From Paralithodes platypus (taxonomy: Eukaryota; Arthropoda; Malacostraca; Decapoda; Lithodidae), in assembly GCA_032716605.1 (NCBI GenBank), contig CM064530.1:7712158-7776157 (forward strand): 64,000 bases of DNA, written 5' to 3'. Below the pieces are notes generated by a model, which saw only the letters and a list, made by a program, of their open reading frames with translations, ran no database searches and had not been told where the DNA came from. The translations under genes were made by a program, and so were the position numbers. How positions within the stretch are numbered: position 1 is the stretch's first letter; each line of letters starts with the position of its first letter. Below are positions 1 through 11,337 of this stretch, piece after piece.

Positions 1-94
1 TTAACGAACATCATACCCTTTTGAATTATGCTATTAAAAACTTGTTAAAATAATAATAACAAATTGCTAGGTGACGAACGATTTTACATCATAC

Positions 95-171
95 ATAACT
101 GTCTTGATGGTGTAATGGTTTGAGTGTTTAAGATCTGCATGTGGTAACCCAGGTTCGAATACCGGATGGAT
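95..171 (+). repeat. SINE-B, tRNA-like head
   Basis: Pol III-like boxes: TGGTGTAATGGTT (A-box-like) and GGTTCGAATACC (B-box-like). The same unit is antisense at 43755-43900 with a cleaner GGTTCGAATCCC. Its tail resumes at 671-735 after a LINE insertion. Confidence 0.75.
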
Positions 172-177
172 CATTAT

Positions 178-670
178 CTCTATCTATCGCCTGACGCTGT
201 GATCCCCGAAGGGGTGGCCACGAACGAACCGCCCCCATGCACCTCTGTCCCCAGTCAGTCGATGCCCCTCCTCCCAACCAGCACCGCCTTCGTTCATGTA
301 CTTCCTCACTCCATCCTTCCACCTCTCTTTCGGTCTACCCCTCCCTCTCTGTCCCTCCACCTCGCTCTCGTACACTCTCTTATAGTCATTCTCTCGCTTT
401 CCATACGTTCCATATGGCCGAACCATCTCAAGTTGTTCCTTTTCACACTTTCCAGCACATCTACCTCCACACCACACCTCCTTCTTACTTCCTCATTAGT
501 CTGTCTATCCCTCCATGTAACTCCGCACGCACTCCTTAAGTAATTCATCTCTACTGCTCTCACTCTTGGTCTGAGTCTCTCAACCAACGTCCATGCTTCG
601 CTTCCGTAAGTCAGTGTCGGGATTACCACACTGTCATGCAAGGACTTCTTCACTTCCATACTGACCACCC
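178..670 (-). mobile_element. LINE-R (RTE-like) 3' end, 5'-truncated, inserted in SINE-B
   Basis: Antisense copy of the 3' end of the 44110-46922 LINE: the minus strand codes LHDSVVIPTLTYGSEAWTLV, LRWFGHMERM and the terminal FVRGHPFGDH. Flanked by a 7-bp duplication TCATTAT (171-177 and 671-677). The (TAGA)n tail is at the left edge. Reading frame broken. Confidence 0.85.
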
Positions 671-735
671 TCATTATGCTTTCATTAATTACAACGGGAG
701 GTGTTTGGTGTTGGGAGTGAGATTAATAAATTAGA
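671..735 (+). repeat. SINE-B tail (continuation)
   Basis: ATGCTTTCATTAATT and GGAGGTGTTT match the SINE-B tail seen antisense near 43780-43820. It completes the element broken by the LINE. Confidence 0.65.
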
Positions 736-1247
736 TTATTCTAGGAGGAACCGGCCTTCGGCTGGGACATTTTTCGACCGAAAAATGTACAAATTTATCT
801 TGAAGGGGATTGTTGTTGTTGTTGTTCTTGTTCCCCAGGCTGCCTGGCCGAACAGCCCCAAGGTCCCGAGCAAGGCAAAGGCCATAGAGCGCCCCCACAA
901 AACCCTCTCTGCTTACTACTAACAAAACCCAGGTGACCGAAGCCACTCTAAGGCAGGGAGCTGAGGAGGGCGCGGAAACGCCCGGGAAACCAAAGCCCCA
1001 CCCAAGGCCCTGTGCCCCTCAGCAATTATGAAGGGAAAGTTGAGGGGCAATGGAAAAATGTGACGCTTTGGCTCCCAATCTGCCAACTTTTAGGTTGGCA
1101 GTAGGGAGGTCGATCCACGGAAAAGACGCCGTCACTTGAGATCTAGAAGATATATAAGTAAAAGGAACAGTCAGAGTAAGCTATGGGTATGGCAGAGATC
1201 GCTCAGCTCTCACTCTGATAGACCAGCCCATCACCATCTTGAAGGGG
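736..1247 (-). repeat. T1 fragment split by SINE-C
   Basis: 736-808 and 1236-1255 are parts of T1 (GGAACCGGCCTTCGGC, then the CGACCGAAAAATGTAC hairpin side). SINE-C lies between them, flanked by a 12-bp duplication ATCTTGAAGGGG (797-808 and 1236-1247). Confidence 0.75.
809..1235 (-). mobile_element. SINE-C, full-length copy (antisense, 427 bp)
   Basis: Starts with (GTT)n and the antisense of GGCTGTTCGGCCAGGCAG, ends with antisense GATGGGCTGGTC. Other copies at 30552-30962, 49195-49470 and 49588-50022. The clean 12-bp target duplication defines both ends. The 3' end is shared with LINE-J. Confidence 0.8.
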
Positions 1248-1286
1248 GTCTAGGTGTGTGGTTTATTTTGTAAGATTAATGGATGT

Positions 1287-1422
<136 letters not shown>

Positions 1423-1541
1423 CTTGGATCTACTTGTGTAGGCTATCTATAACTTGCCTCCTATAATCAGGTCACCTCAAATAACGCCGGACGGCCGTGA
1501 CAGAGAGACCTCCAAACAACAACAACCTAACCTTTCCTGCT

Positions 1542-2371
1542 CTGTGTATCCCTCTATCTTACTATCTTTGTGTATCCCTCTATCTTACTATCTTTGTGTA
1601 TCCCTCTATCTTACTATCTTTGTGTATCCCTCTATCTTACTATCTTTGTGTATCCCTCTATCTTACTATCTTTGTGTATCCCTCTATCTTACTATCTTTG
1701 TGTATCCCTCTATCTTACTATCTTTGTGTATCCCTCTATCTTACTATCTTTGTGTATCCCTCTATTTTACTAGCTTTGTGTATCCCTCTATCTTACTATC
1801 TTTGTGTATCCCTCTATCTTACTATCTTTGTGTATCCCTCTATCTTACTATCTTGTGTATCCCTCTATCTTACTATCTTTGTGTATCCCTCTATCTTACT
1901 ATCTTTGTGTATCCCTCTATCTTACTATCTTTGTGTATCCCTCTATCTTACTAGCTTTGTGTATCCCTCTATCTTACTATCTTTGTGTATCCCTCTATCT
2001 TACTAGCTTTGTGTATCCCTCTATCTTACTATCTTTGTGTATCCCTTTATCTTACTAGCTTTGTGTATCCCTCTATCTTACTATCTTTGTGTATCCCTCT
2101 ATCTTACTATCTTTGTGTATCCCTCTATCTTACTAGCTTTGTGTATCCCTCTATCTTACTATCTTTGTGTATCCCTCTATCTTACTAGCTTTGTGTATCC
2201 CTCTATCTTACTATCTTTGTGTATCCCTTTATCTTACTAGCTTTGTGTATCCCTCTATCTTACTATCTTTGTGTATCCCTCTATCTTACTATCTTTGTGT
2301 ATCCCTCTATCTTACTAGCTTTGTGTATCCCTCTATCTTACTATCTTTGTGTATGCCTCTATCTTACTATC
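1542..2371. repeat. 26-bp minisatellite, about 32 copies
   Basis: Unit contains TGTGTATCCCTCTATC then TTACTATCTT. The main variant is TAGC for TATC, arranged in runs in the right half, with rare TTTATC and a one-base deletion near 1854. No stop codon occurs in any + frame because 26 is not a multiple of 3, so long open frames here are artefacts. Confidence 0.97.
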
Positions 2372-2373
2372 TT

Positions 2374-2790
2374 GTTCATGTAGTCTTTTAATGTGTTCTG
2401 CCACTTGATTTTCTGTTTCGTATACATTCCCCTTTTTATCCACATATCTCCCGTTTCTGCTGTGTATTCTTCCACTCATTCCACTATATTGTTTGGTTTA
2501 TGTAGTCTTGTAATGTGTTCTTCCTCATGATTCTCTGTTTCGTATACATTCACCCTTTTATCCACATATCTTCCTTTTCTGCTGTGTATTCTTCCACCTC
2601 ACTCTGTTCTGTGTTTATGTAGTCTTTTAATGTGTTTATGCAGTCTTTTAATGTATTTTTCCTCTTAATTTCCTGTTTACGTTTACATTCACCGTTTACA
2701 TTCACCGTTTACATTCACCGTTATGTCCATGTATCACCCGTTTCTGCTGTGTTTTCTTCCACTCTTCCAACCTCACTGTGTCTTATATGT
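2374..2790. repeat. Degenerate ~120-bp tandem repeat
   Basis: TAGTCTTTTAATGTGTTC recurs at about 2381, 2503 and 2620, each followed by TTTCGTATACATTC and TTTCTGCTGTGT. The third copy has a small ACATTCACCGTTT triplication near 2682-2722. Confidence 0.8.
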
Positions 2791-2910
2791 GATCCTCCAC
2801 CATATCCTACCATCCCTCCACTTTACTCTATAATCTGGGTTTTCTTCCACTTCAATATTTATTACGTATATTCCTTCACCCTCTCCTTCCACTTGACTGT
2901 AGACCGTTTA

Positions 2911-3035
2911 TTATAAGTAGGCAAAAAAAAAAAAAATAAATAAATAAAAAAATAAAGTACAAACAAAATAGGAACAGTGGGGATTGGGCCTGAGCATATA
3001 GATAGATAGATAGATATAGATAGATATAGATAGAT

Positions 3036-3079
<44 letters not shown>

Positions 3080-3140
3080 GCCAACAATCTTGACCACAAA
3101 CCTCTTGCTCCAAAACGACTAGAGTAATTGAGATAATATA
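2911..3140 (+). mobile_element. LINE-R2 3' tail with (GATA)n in a foldback repeat
   Basis: GGGGATTGGGCCTGAG followed by a GATA array (3001-3079) is the 3' end of the LINE at 33200-33925. It interrupts a repeat related to 28990-29200 (ATAAGTAGGC / GGCCAACAATCTTGACC), with a short TAGGC duplication at the edges. Confidence 0.65.
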
Positions 3141-3179
3141 TATACCACGTGTTCACACGTGCGGGGTGGATTCTCTCAC

Positions 3180-3645
3180 ACAGCATTTCTAGACAAAGTA
3201 GAAGAGAAAGCCTTCCGTCTCATTAACTCACGTCCACTCACCAATTTTCTGCAGTCTCTCTCTTAGCCGCAATGTTGCATCTCTCACTATTCTACCTCTA
3301 TTACAATAATCAGTGTTCCTCAGAGCTCTCTCAGTGTATACCACCCCCTCTTCGTAGAGCACGTAGCACTCGTCTTGCAACACAATCCCACCCCTACGCT
3401 GTGCAACTCGCCAACCCAAGAGAGCAACGTTATTCTCAATCTTTATTTTATTCAACAGCTGAGCTCTAGACCTCTCTTCCAGAATCAGTCTTTCCCTCAT
3501 CCTATGACTTAAATTGCTTCAAACTCCGTGTGTCCAGGCAGTTTGGCTCTAACGTCCCTTGATCTGTCACTCTTTCAACTCTGGGGGAGGCACTCTTCAC
3601 AGCCAGTTCTGCCTTTTGTCTCCCTCACTCACATAGAAACAAAAA
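3180..3645 (+). mobile_element. LINE-K 3' fragment (Jockey/I-like)
   Basis: Reads like the C-terminal part of the LINE at 6972-8610: YYNNQCSSELSQCIPPPLRR and [12 protein letters not shown], then the 3' UTR ACTCTTTCAACTCTGGGGGA. Frameshifted and truncated at the 5' end. Confidence 0.75.
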
Positions 3646-3800
3646 TGGTAAGAGTCAACTTTTCTACCGAACAATGTACAAATTTATCTTTCTTAGGGGT
3701 ATTTATTAAGCTTGGTCTAGGGTCTATGTCTAAGGAGGAAACTAAAATAATAATAATAATAACAAATAAAACAAAAATAACCCACCCCCTTAACCATCCA
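3646..3800 (-). repeat. T1 fragment
   Basis: TTTTCTACCGAACAATG, AAATTTATCTT and AAGGAGGAAACTAAAATAAT match the T1 core and one end. Highly diverged. Confidence 0.55.
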
Positions 3801-3879
3801 TTGGTCATTACGGGATGTATTACTTTCATGCCCATATTATTGAGTGTAACCTATGTAATAACAGGTTGTGGTACTGTAC

Positions 3880-4300
<421 letters not shown>

Positions 4301-4329
4301 CCGGGACTCAGTCGATACTTCATACTCAC

Positions 4330-4480
4330 ATCAATGTTCAAACTCAGTGTGTCCAGGCATTTTGGTTCGTACATTTCTTTGATTTTGGCCCTGTCACTCT
4401 TTCCAACTCTGAGGGAGGCACTCGTGACAGACAGTTTTGCATAATGTCTCCTTCATCCACATATAAACAAATAAAACTAC
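4330..4480 (+). mobile_element. LINE-K 3' UTR fragment
   Basis: CAGTGTGTCCAGGCATTTTG, TTGATTTTGGCCCTGTC and GAGGCACTCGTGACAG match the LINE-K 3' end. Ends in an A-rich tail. Confidence 0.65.
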
Positions 4481-4552
4481 TTAAATTAATAGCTCCCCCT
4501 CCCCCCAAAAAAATTAATAGCCCCCCCCCCCCCAAAAAAAAAAAAAGAAGGA

Positions 4553-4578
4553 AAATTGGGGATTGGGCCTGAGTATAT

Positions 4579-4609
<31 letters not shown>
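4553..4609 (+). mobile_element. LINE-R2 3' tail, minimal copy
   Basis: GGGGATTGGGCCTGAGTA followed by (TAGA)n; only the last bases of the element plus tail. Confidence 0.6.
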
Positions 4610-4610
<1 letters not shown>

Positions 4611-4699
4611 AATAGCCTATGAACAAATATATGGTATAATGGCCCAAACCCCAATATTATCAGTGAGCATTATTAGAGTTTTGCCGTATTCCTACCCAG

Positions 4700-5067
4700 T
4701 TGGGGGGGGGGGACCTGTTTTTTTTTCACTCTGTTTCTCTCTTTCTCTGTCTTGCATCCATTCGGCCCCATTCAGCCTACAGGTGTCGATTTTCTTCCTG
4801 GCGAGCGATAGCGAGCCAGCATTGTATGGAAAATCCGGCTTCGCCGGAGAAATGTTTCTATCGAAATGTTTCTATAGTACATATTTAGCCTGCTGATAAA
4901 AACTTTATATAAAAATATGTTGGCTCGCTACCGCTCGCCAGGAAAAAATCGACACCTGGATGGGGATAAACGTCTTAAAACAGTATACTGAATGGGGCCG
5001 AATGGATATAACCTAGAGAAAGACGGAGAAAGAGAGAGAGAGAACAAAACGAGGTGAGGCCCCTTAA
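4700..5067. mobile_element. T2 foldback MITE, copy 1
   Basis: Two inverted arms, each with a GGCCCCATTCAG-type block and a GCGAGCGATAGCGAGCC block, meet near 4860. Hairpin TCCGGC-TTC-GCCGGA at about 4830. The right end CCCCTTAA is intact and the left TTAA has decayed into poly-G. No coding capacity. Confidence 0.8.
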
Positions 5068-5201
5068 TACGATACACTCACTATATATATATATATATAT
5101 ACTCACTGTACAGTATAGTAGTAGTAGTCTGGTCTGGTAGGCCGGATATCTCGACCCCCCCCCCCCCCCACACCACTCTACTAGCCTCCATAACTCTAAT
5201 A

Positions 5202-5528
5202 TTAAGGGGAGATCTCCACTTGAGGGATTTTTTTTCTTGACCCCTTTCTCCCTCATGTTTAGCCCTATTGCTTTTGATATTATAAAACGTTTGCCCCATT
5301 AGTTTAGCGATTTTAAGAACTTTCACCCCATATGAAGACCTTTCGTGCAATTCAGGTGTCTATTTTATCCTGGCGAGCGATAGCGAGCCTGTAATTTTAG
5401 AGGAACCGGCCTTCGGCCGGGACATTTTTCTACCGAAAAATGTACAAATTTATCTTGAAAGGGACTCGAGGGGGTGTAATTTTAAGGTTGATGGAGGTCT
5501 AGGGAACAAACTAAATACCTCCCCTTAA
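5202..5528 (-). mobile_element. T1 MITE
   Basis: Bounded by TTAAGGGGAGAT (5202) and ACCTCCCCTTAA (5528). Carries GGCGAGCGATAGCGAGCC and the two adjacent hairpins. Shares its right TTAA with the next copy, head to head. Confidence 0.85.
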
Positions 5529-5860
5529 GGGAAGGTTTTTAGTTAGTTCGCTAGACTTCCATCAACCTTAAAATTAAACCCCCTTGACCCCCTTTCAAGA
5601 TAAATTTGTACATTTTTCGGTAGAAAAATTTCCCGGCCGTAGGCCGGTTCCTCTTAAATTACAGGCTCGCTATCGCTCGCCAGGAAAAAATCGACACCTA
5701 AATGGTACGAAAGGTCTTAAAATTGACAGAAATCGGGCGAACGTTCCTAAAATCGCCAAACAAATGGGGTGAACATCTTAAAAACTCAAAAGCAATGGGG
5801 CTAAACATGAGGGAGAAAGAGGTAAAGAAAAAAATCCCTCAAGTGGATATCTCCCCTTAA
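5525..5860 (+). mobile_element. T1 MITE, inverted neighbour
   Basis: Mirror copy of the preceding T1, starting at the same TTAA (5525-5528) and ending CTCCCCTTAA at 5860, where a T3 starts on the same TTAA. Both hairpins are visible at 5615-5650, one with a C to T change in the loop. Confidence 0.85.
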
Positions 5861-6124
5861 CCCTTTGAGTACCAGCGACGTGTGTTTTATATATTTTTTG
5901 TTCCTAGCTGTATTTAGACGATGTTATGCAGCTTAGGAAGGTTCTGTGCAAGATACATAGACTAATATCTATGTATCTTGGTTCTGTGGTAGTTGAAAGG
6001 GTTGGTCGAGATAGTTTGAAGCCTTCTTAGTTGCTAGAGGTCCTTCCTAAGTTGAATACAATCGTCTAATTGTTGCCCAGAAGATGATGATGCAAAGGAC
6101 GTCGCCGGTACAGAACGGGATAAA
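5857..6124. mobile_element. T3 foldback MITE with a 32-bp palindromic insertion
   Basis: Starts TTAACCCTTTGAGTACC and ends with decayed TACAGAACGGGATAA. The arms GCTTAGGAAGG and CCTTCCTAAGTTG pair. 5949-5980 is a near-perfect palindrome between two GTTCTGTG copies (5941-5948 and 5981-5988). Confidence 0.8.
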
Positions 6125-6380
6125 CGACTAGAGTAATCGAGCTGATTATGTCTACCATTTTGGGAAGAGTCAGCCCCGGGAATAGGCCTCGTCGAACATT
6201 GACGGCCCATTTGTTCCAGCCCTTGTTTGAGTGATAGAGGTGATGTTTTCTGGTCGACTTATATTATTGGATGGACTACATAATCTGTTTAAGGGGCTAG
6301 TGGCTGTGTTTTTTGGTCTATTTATTGATGTATTCATAGATTTTTTTTTTAGTTTCCTCGCTAGACTTCCCTCAGACTTT
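6125..6380. other. Unassigned sequence with a T1 edge
   Basis: CGACTAGAGTAATCGAG (about 6124) resembles part of the 28990-29200 foldback. 6338-6380 is a T1 edge (TTAGTTTCCTCGCTAGAC). No coding signal is seen. Confidence 0.4.
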
Positions 6381-6532
6381 AAAAAAAAAAAAAAAAAAAA
6401 AATCTAGGAACTGTGGGCGTTTTGGCCTTTTCAGGCAATGCAGTTTTACTTGGTTATACGCACGCACGCACACACACGCACGCACGCACACACACGCACG
6501 CACACACACGCACGCACGCACGCATACACGCG

Positions 6533-6594
<62 letters not shown>
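6381..6594. repeat. Poly(A) run and (CACG)/(CA)n microsatellite
   Basis: A22 at 6381-6402, then ACGC/ACACAC mixtures from 6458 that become pure CA to 6594. Confidence 0.95.
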
Positions 6595-6925
6595 ATATGA
6601 GGAGAGATTAAAGAAATTAGATTTACCATCTCTAATGGATAGGAGGGAGAGAGGCGATATGATTATGATGTACAAATGTGTGAGAGGACTCGAGAAGGTG
6701 GACAAGAAGGGTTATATTGTGAAAGATAATGGTAGAACTAGGGGGCATAGATATAAGCTAATGAAAGGAAGATGCAAAGGAGATGTGAGAAAGTATAGTT
6801 TCCCTTACAGAAGTATAAGTAAATGGAATCAGTTAGAAGAGGAAGTGGTGTGTGCCAAAAACATTCATATTTTTAAGGCAAAGTTAGATAATTGTAACTC
6901 AGGAAGCGGGACAATACGAGCCTAA
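6595..6925 (+). mobile_element. LINE-C (CR1-like) C-terminal fragment
   Basis: Open frame [56 protein letters not shown] and WNQLEEEVV. This is the end of CR1/L2-type reverse transcriptases (YEeRLrkLgLpSLe.RR.RGDmI..YKi..g). The CA array abuts its 5' truncation. Confidence 0.8.
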
Positions 6926-6971
6926 AAAGCTCAACTCCTGTATACTACAAATATATATATATATATATATT

Positions 6972-8610
6972 TGTTTTCTATGTGATTGAGGGAGGCAAAA
7001 GGCATAACTGCCTATAGCGAGTGCCTCCCCCATAGTTGAAAGAGTGACAGGGCCAAAATCAAGGGACGTTCGAGCCAAAATGCCTGGACACACGGAGTTT
7101 GAAGCAATTTAAGTCATAGGAAGAGGGAAAGACTGATTCTGGGAGAGAGTTCCAGAGCTCAGCTGTTGAGTAGAAGAAAGTTTGAGAGTAACGTTTCACT
7201 CTTGGGTTGGAGAGTTGCACAGAGTAGGGGTGGGATTGAGTTGCAAGACGGGTACCACGTGCCCTACGTAAAGGAGGTGGTATGCACTGGGATAGCTCTG
7301 AGGAACACTGATTATTATAGTAGCGATAGAATAGCGAGAGAGATGCAACATTGCGGCGGAGAGAGAGAGATTGCAGAGAGTTGGTGAGTGGACGGGAGTT
7401 AATGATACGAAAGGCCTTCCTTTCAACTTTGTCTAGGAGAGCGGTGTGAGAGGAACCTCCCCACACATGTGAACAATACTCAATACAAGGGCGCACTATG
7501 CCCCTGTACAGAGCAAGAAGCTGTGCAGGGGAAAAGAACCCCCTAAGGCGGTTGAGCACACCCAGCTTCTGGGAGGCTGCCTTAGCAAGACTGGTAATAT
7601 GGTCCTTCCAAATGAGAGCAGAAGAAAAAGAGACACCAAGAATATGAGAGAAGATGAAGGGTTGATTTTTGTATTGCTGAAGAATAAGGGATAGTCCGCT
7701 GGGAGATCCTGACGGGTAGATAGATGGAGAAATTGGGTTTTGGAAGCATTAAAGTTAACAAGGTTTTCTCTGCCCCAATTGGAAATAGTATTTAGATCAG
7801 AATTTAAGAGTTCTATGGCTTCATTACGTTTGTCGTTGAGGGATTGCTGGCTGGGGCGTTCTGAAAAAACTAATGGAGTAGTGTAAGGTTGAGTCGTCTG
7901 CGTATGAATGGATGGGAATTAAGGTACAGTTGAGGAGATCATTTATAAAAATTAGAAAGAGAATAGGAGATAGGACAGAGCCCTGAGGAACACCGGAGTT
8001 TATAGGGTGAGGAAGTGAACAATGGCCATCCACAACCGCGGCTATGGAACGGCCGGAAAGGAAATTAGAGACAAAGGCACAGATGGAGGGATAGAAACCG
8101 AAGGAGGGTAGTTTAGAAATTAAAAATTTATGCCAGACTCTATCGAAGGCTTTCGATATGTCTAGTGCAATAGAAAAAGTCTCACCGAAGTCCCGAAAGG
8201 AGGATGACCAAGAGTTAGTAAGATATGAAAGAAGATCACCAGTAGAACGACCCTTAAGGAAGCCATACTGGCGATCTGAGAGCAGATTATGAGAAGAGAA
8301 ATGCTTAAGAAATTTGGAAGCAAGAATAGTTTCAAAAACTTTAGAAAGACAAGAGATAAGAGCAATTGGACGATAGTTGGAGGGTTGAGAGCGGTCACCC
8401 TTCTTTGGGGACAGGTTGAATGTGAGCAAACTTCCAGCATGAAGGGAAGACGTTAGAGGATAGACAGAGACGAAAGAGTTTGCCTAGGCAGGGAGTCAGC
8501 ACGGAAGCACAGTTTTTGAGAACAACAGGAGGAACACCGTCCGGACCGTACGCCTTATTAGTGTTAAGCCCAGAGAGGGTAGAAAGTACATCTTTAGAAG
8601 AGATAAATAC
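6972..8610 (-). mobile_element. LINE-K (Jockey/I-like) with reverse transcriptase, 5'-truncated
   Basis: On the minus strand 8429-7824 encodes RT: NYRPIALISCLSKVFE, YGFLKGRSTGDLLSYL, ALDISKAFDRVWH, NSGVPQGSVLSPILFLIFIN and SYADDSTLHY. 7559-7059 continues with PCIEYCSHVWGG and FRIINSRPL, up to [20 protein letters not shown] and a stop. A frame break separates the two parts (about 7823-7560). The 5' end runs into a CA/TACA array. A near-identical sense copy lies at 38259-39642, which suggests recent activity. Confidence 0.88.
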
Positions 8611-8617
8611 AAATAGG

Positions 8618-8835
<218 letters not shown>

Positions 8836-9300
8836 GAAACATTTACACATTTATCTCGAAGGTGGATCTTGAGAATAATTTATTAAGCTCAATGGAGATC
8901 TAGGGAGGAACTAAAGCAATTATAAATAAATACATAAATAAACCGATAAATAAACCCTACCCCCTTAAGGGGAGGTCTCCACTTGAGGGATTTTTTTCTG
9001 GACCCCTTTCTCCCTCATGTTTAGCCCCATTGCTTTTGAGATTTTAAGACGTTCGCCCTAGTAGTTTGGACATTTTAAGACACTTTGCCCCATTTCTGTC
9101 AATTTTAAGACCTTTCGTGCCATTAAGGTGTCGATTTTTTCCTGGCGAGCGATAGCGAGCCTGTAATTTAAGAGCAACCGGCCTCCGGCCTGGACATTTT
9201 TCTACCGAAAAATTTACAAATTTATCTTGAAAGGGGGTCTACGGGGTGTAATTTTAAGCTTGATGAAAACGTAGGAAACAAACTAAATACCTCCCCTTAA
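8836..9300 (-). mobile_element. T1 fragment followed by complete T1
   Basis: 8836-8968 is a T1 half (GAAACATTTACACATTTATC to AGGGAGGAACTAAA). The complete T1 spans 8965-9300 with TTAAGGGGAGGT and CTCCCCTTAA ends, with core GGCGAGCGATAGCGAGCC near 9140. Confidence 0.82.
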
Positions 9301-9323
9301 GTGGAGTGTATGAAACCTATGTC

Positions 9324-9699
9324 TTAAGGGGGGTGACCTGTTTTGGTTCTGTCCTTTTCTATCTTTCTCTGGCTGGTATCCATTTGGCCCCATTCAGCCT
9401 ACTGTTTTAGGACGTTTATCCCCATCTAGGTGTCAATTTCTTATTGGTGAGCGGTAGCGAGCCAGCATACTTTTTATTTTTGTTTGACAGCAGGCTAAAT
9501 TTTTACATTTTTCGATAGAAAAAATTCTCCGGCGAAGCCGGATTTCTTCATATAATGCTGGCTCGCTATCGCTCGCCAGGAAGAAATCGACACCTAGATG
9601 GGGATAAACGTCTTAAAATAGTTGGCTGAATGGGGCCGAATGGATACAAGCCAGAGAAAGAGAGAAAAGGACAGAAAAAAACCAGGTCACCCCCCTTAT
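9324..9699. mobile_element. T2 foldback MITE, copy 2
   Basis: TTAAGGGGGGTGACCTG at the left, CAGGTCACCCCCCTTA at the right, about 185-bp inverted arms. Centre hairpin TCCGGC-GAA-GCCGGA near 9528-9542. The right TTAA has mutated to TTAT. Confidence 0.87.
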
Positions 9700-9835
9700 G
9701 TGTGCCAGAGGTGTTCAATAAAACTCGTACCATTTTCTTTGAAATTTAGTCAAATTTCTCAGAACGTCCCGGACTTCTCAAATTGACTAATTCCTTGAAC
9801 ATGACGATGGTGCATTGTTTTGTGTGGGATCAGTT

Positions 9836-10084
9836 TGCTTGGGAACCAGATTGACTTGCTCATATAGTGATGTACGGTCGCGCTAATAAGTCATGTCCCA
9901 GCTGTCAATACGTTTGGCTTGCTCTGTGCTGTATTAATGTCTGTCAGATGTTGAATAGGGCGGGTAAGTGTAGGAATAAGTTTGTATATTTTTCACTCGA
10001 TATGAAGAAATGAAGCTTAGATATTTCTGAGACTATAATTAATGATCAAAACTTACTTGGTGCCGAGACATCACTTATTAGCGC
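9836..10084 (+). repeat. Dispersed repeat D1
   Basis: GTACGGTCGCGCTAATAAGT, CTCTGTGCTGTATTAATGTC and CAGATGTTGAATAGGG recur at 20715-20925 and, reversed and broken by T1, at 23765-24345. No coding sequence; origin unknown. 9700-9835 is unassigned. Confidence 0.65.
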
Positions 10085-10440
10085 GATTGTACACCCTATG
10101 TGGTGGATTGTGTTATTTTTATTTCAGCACATTTATTTTAGTAAGCGTTGTTTCCACATAGCGATTTTGATCAGTTATTTTGCCTTTATATTGTCTTTGT
10201 CCCAGTTTTGATCAGTTATTTTGCCTTTATATTGTCTTTGTCCCAGTTTTGATCAGTTATTTTGCCTTTATATTGTCTTTGTCCCAGTTTTGATCAGTTA
10301 TTTTGCCTTTATATTGTCTTTGTCCCAGTTTTGATCAGTTATTTTGCCTTTATATTGTCTTTGTCCCAGTTTTGATCAGCTATGTTGCCTTTATATTGTC
10401 TTTTTCCCAGTTTTGATCAGTTATTTTGCCTTTATATTGT
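10085..10440 (+). repeat. Dispersed repeat D2 with internal 41-bp minisatellite
   Basis: GTACACCCTATGTGGTGGAT opens D2, as at 50085 and 53104. Here the block TTTTGATCAGTTATTTTG plus CCTTTATATTGTC is repeated about 6.5 times (10160-10440). Other D2 copies carry a single unit. Confidence 0.85.
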
Positions 10441-10489
10441 CAAACCGTGACAATGTTGTATGAGAACTTGGATGAATATGAAAAGGAAT

Positions 10490-10890
10490 GCAAGAATATT
10501 AACATGAAGTACCGGTAGCATTCTTTTGGCCATTTTACCCCTTTCTATGGCAAGATTTGAACCTTAAACCATAATTTTAACTTTATTAACGTGAACTAGC
10601 ATTATTTTGGTCACTTTATCACTTTTGATGGCAACATTTGAAGTATTAACCCTAATTTTAACTTTATTAACGTGAACTAGCATTGTGTTGGCTATTTTAT
10701 ATGGCACAATTTGAAGTATTAACCCTAATTTTAACTTAATTAACGTGAACTAGCATTATTTTGGCCACTTTATCACTTTTTATGGTAAAATTTGAAGTAT
10801 AAATCCTAATTTTAACTTTATTAACGTGATCTAGCATTATTTTTGGCCATGTTATCACTTCCTATGACATAATTTGAAGTATAAACCATC
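10490..10890. repeat. ~81-bp tandem repeat, about 5 copies
   Basis: GTGAACTAGCATTATTTTGG recurs at 10591, 10672, 10745 and 10826, with CCTAATTTTAACTTTATTAA between. Confidence 0.88.
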
Positions 10891-10954
10891 ATTTAATCTT
10901 TATATAGACAATAATAAAAATGGACTCGGCTTTCGACACCCTGCTTCAGTGACA

Positions 10955-11025
10955 TTCAAGTTTACCACGAATATCTTCATTATTATAAACGTTTCGACTT
11001 CTCAAAGGTCATCATCAGGATGGCT
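10955..11025 (-). ncRNA. Candidate hammerhead-like ribozyme motif (Penelope-type)
   Basis: The minus strand reads CTGATGATGACC, a short loop, then AGTCGAAAC. This is the CUGAUGA / stem II / GAAA core seen in hammerheads of Penelope-like retroelements (established knowledge). GTTTA after GAAAC can pair with TAAAC further on as a stem III. Stem II has a mismatch, and no adjacent RT frame was found. Confidence 0.4.
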
Positions 11026-11301
11026 TGTTTTTGTCATTTGCGAGCAATGTATCTTAAGCCGGTATCACACGAGCACTTTTATAGTCAACATTCGAGGATC
11101 AAAAAAATTCTGGCAACATTTCTGGACTATTTTGCCGTGGTATTGGAAACTAGACTGATGATTTAGGGAACCGAATTGCTTTAAATGTTGACCTCATAAG
11201 CTGTCAGACCAGTGTTGAGGGAACAAGCGTCCGTGTGGTACGGTACCTGCTTTAGGGTACCGGTATCCCCTTTGGCTAGCAAAAGCGCCATACCAGACTT
11301 C

Positions 11302-11337
<36 letters not shown>

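Noticed and set aside
1454..2391. Repeated YPSILLSLCIPLSYYLC-like proteins
   Set aside because: Product of the 26-bp minisatellite, open in all three + frames; not a protein-coding gene.
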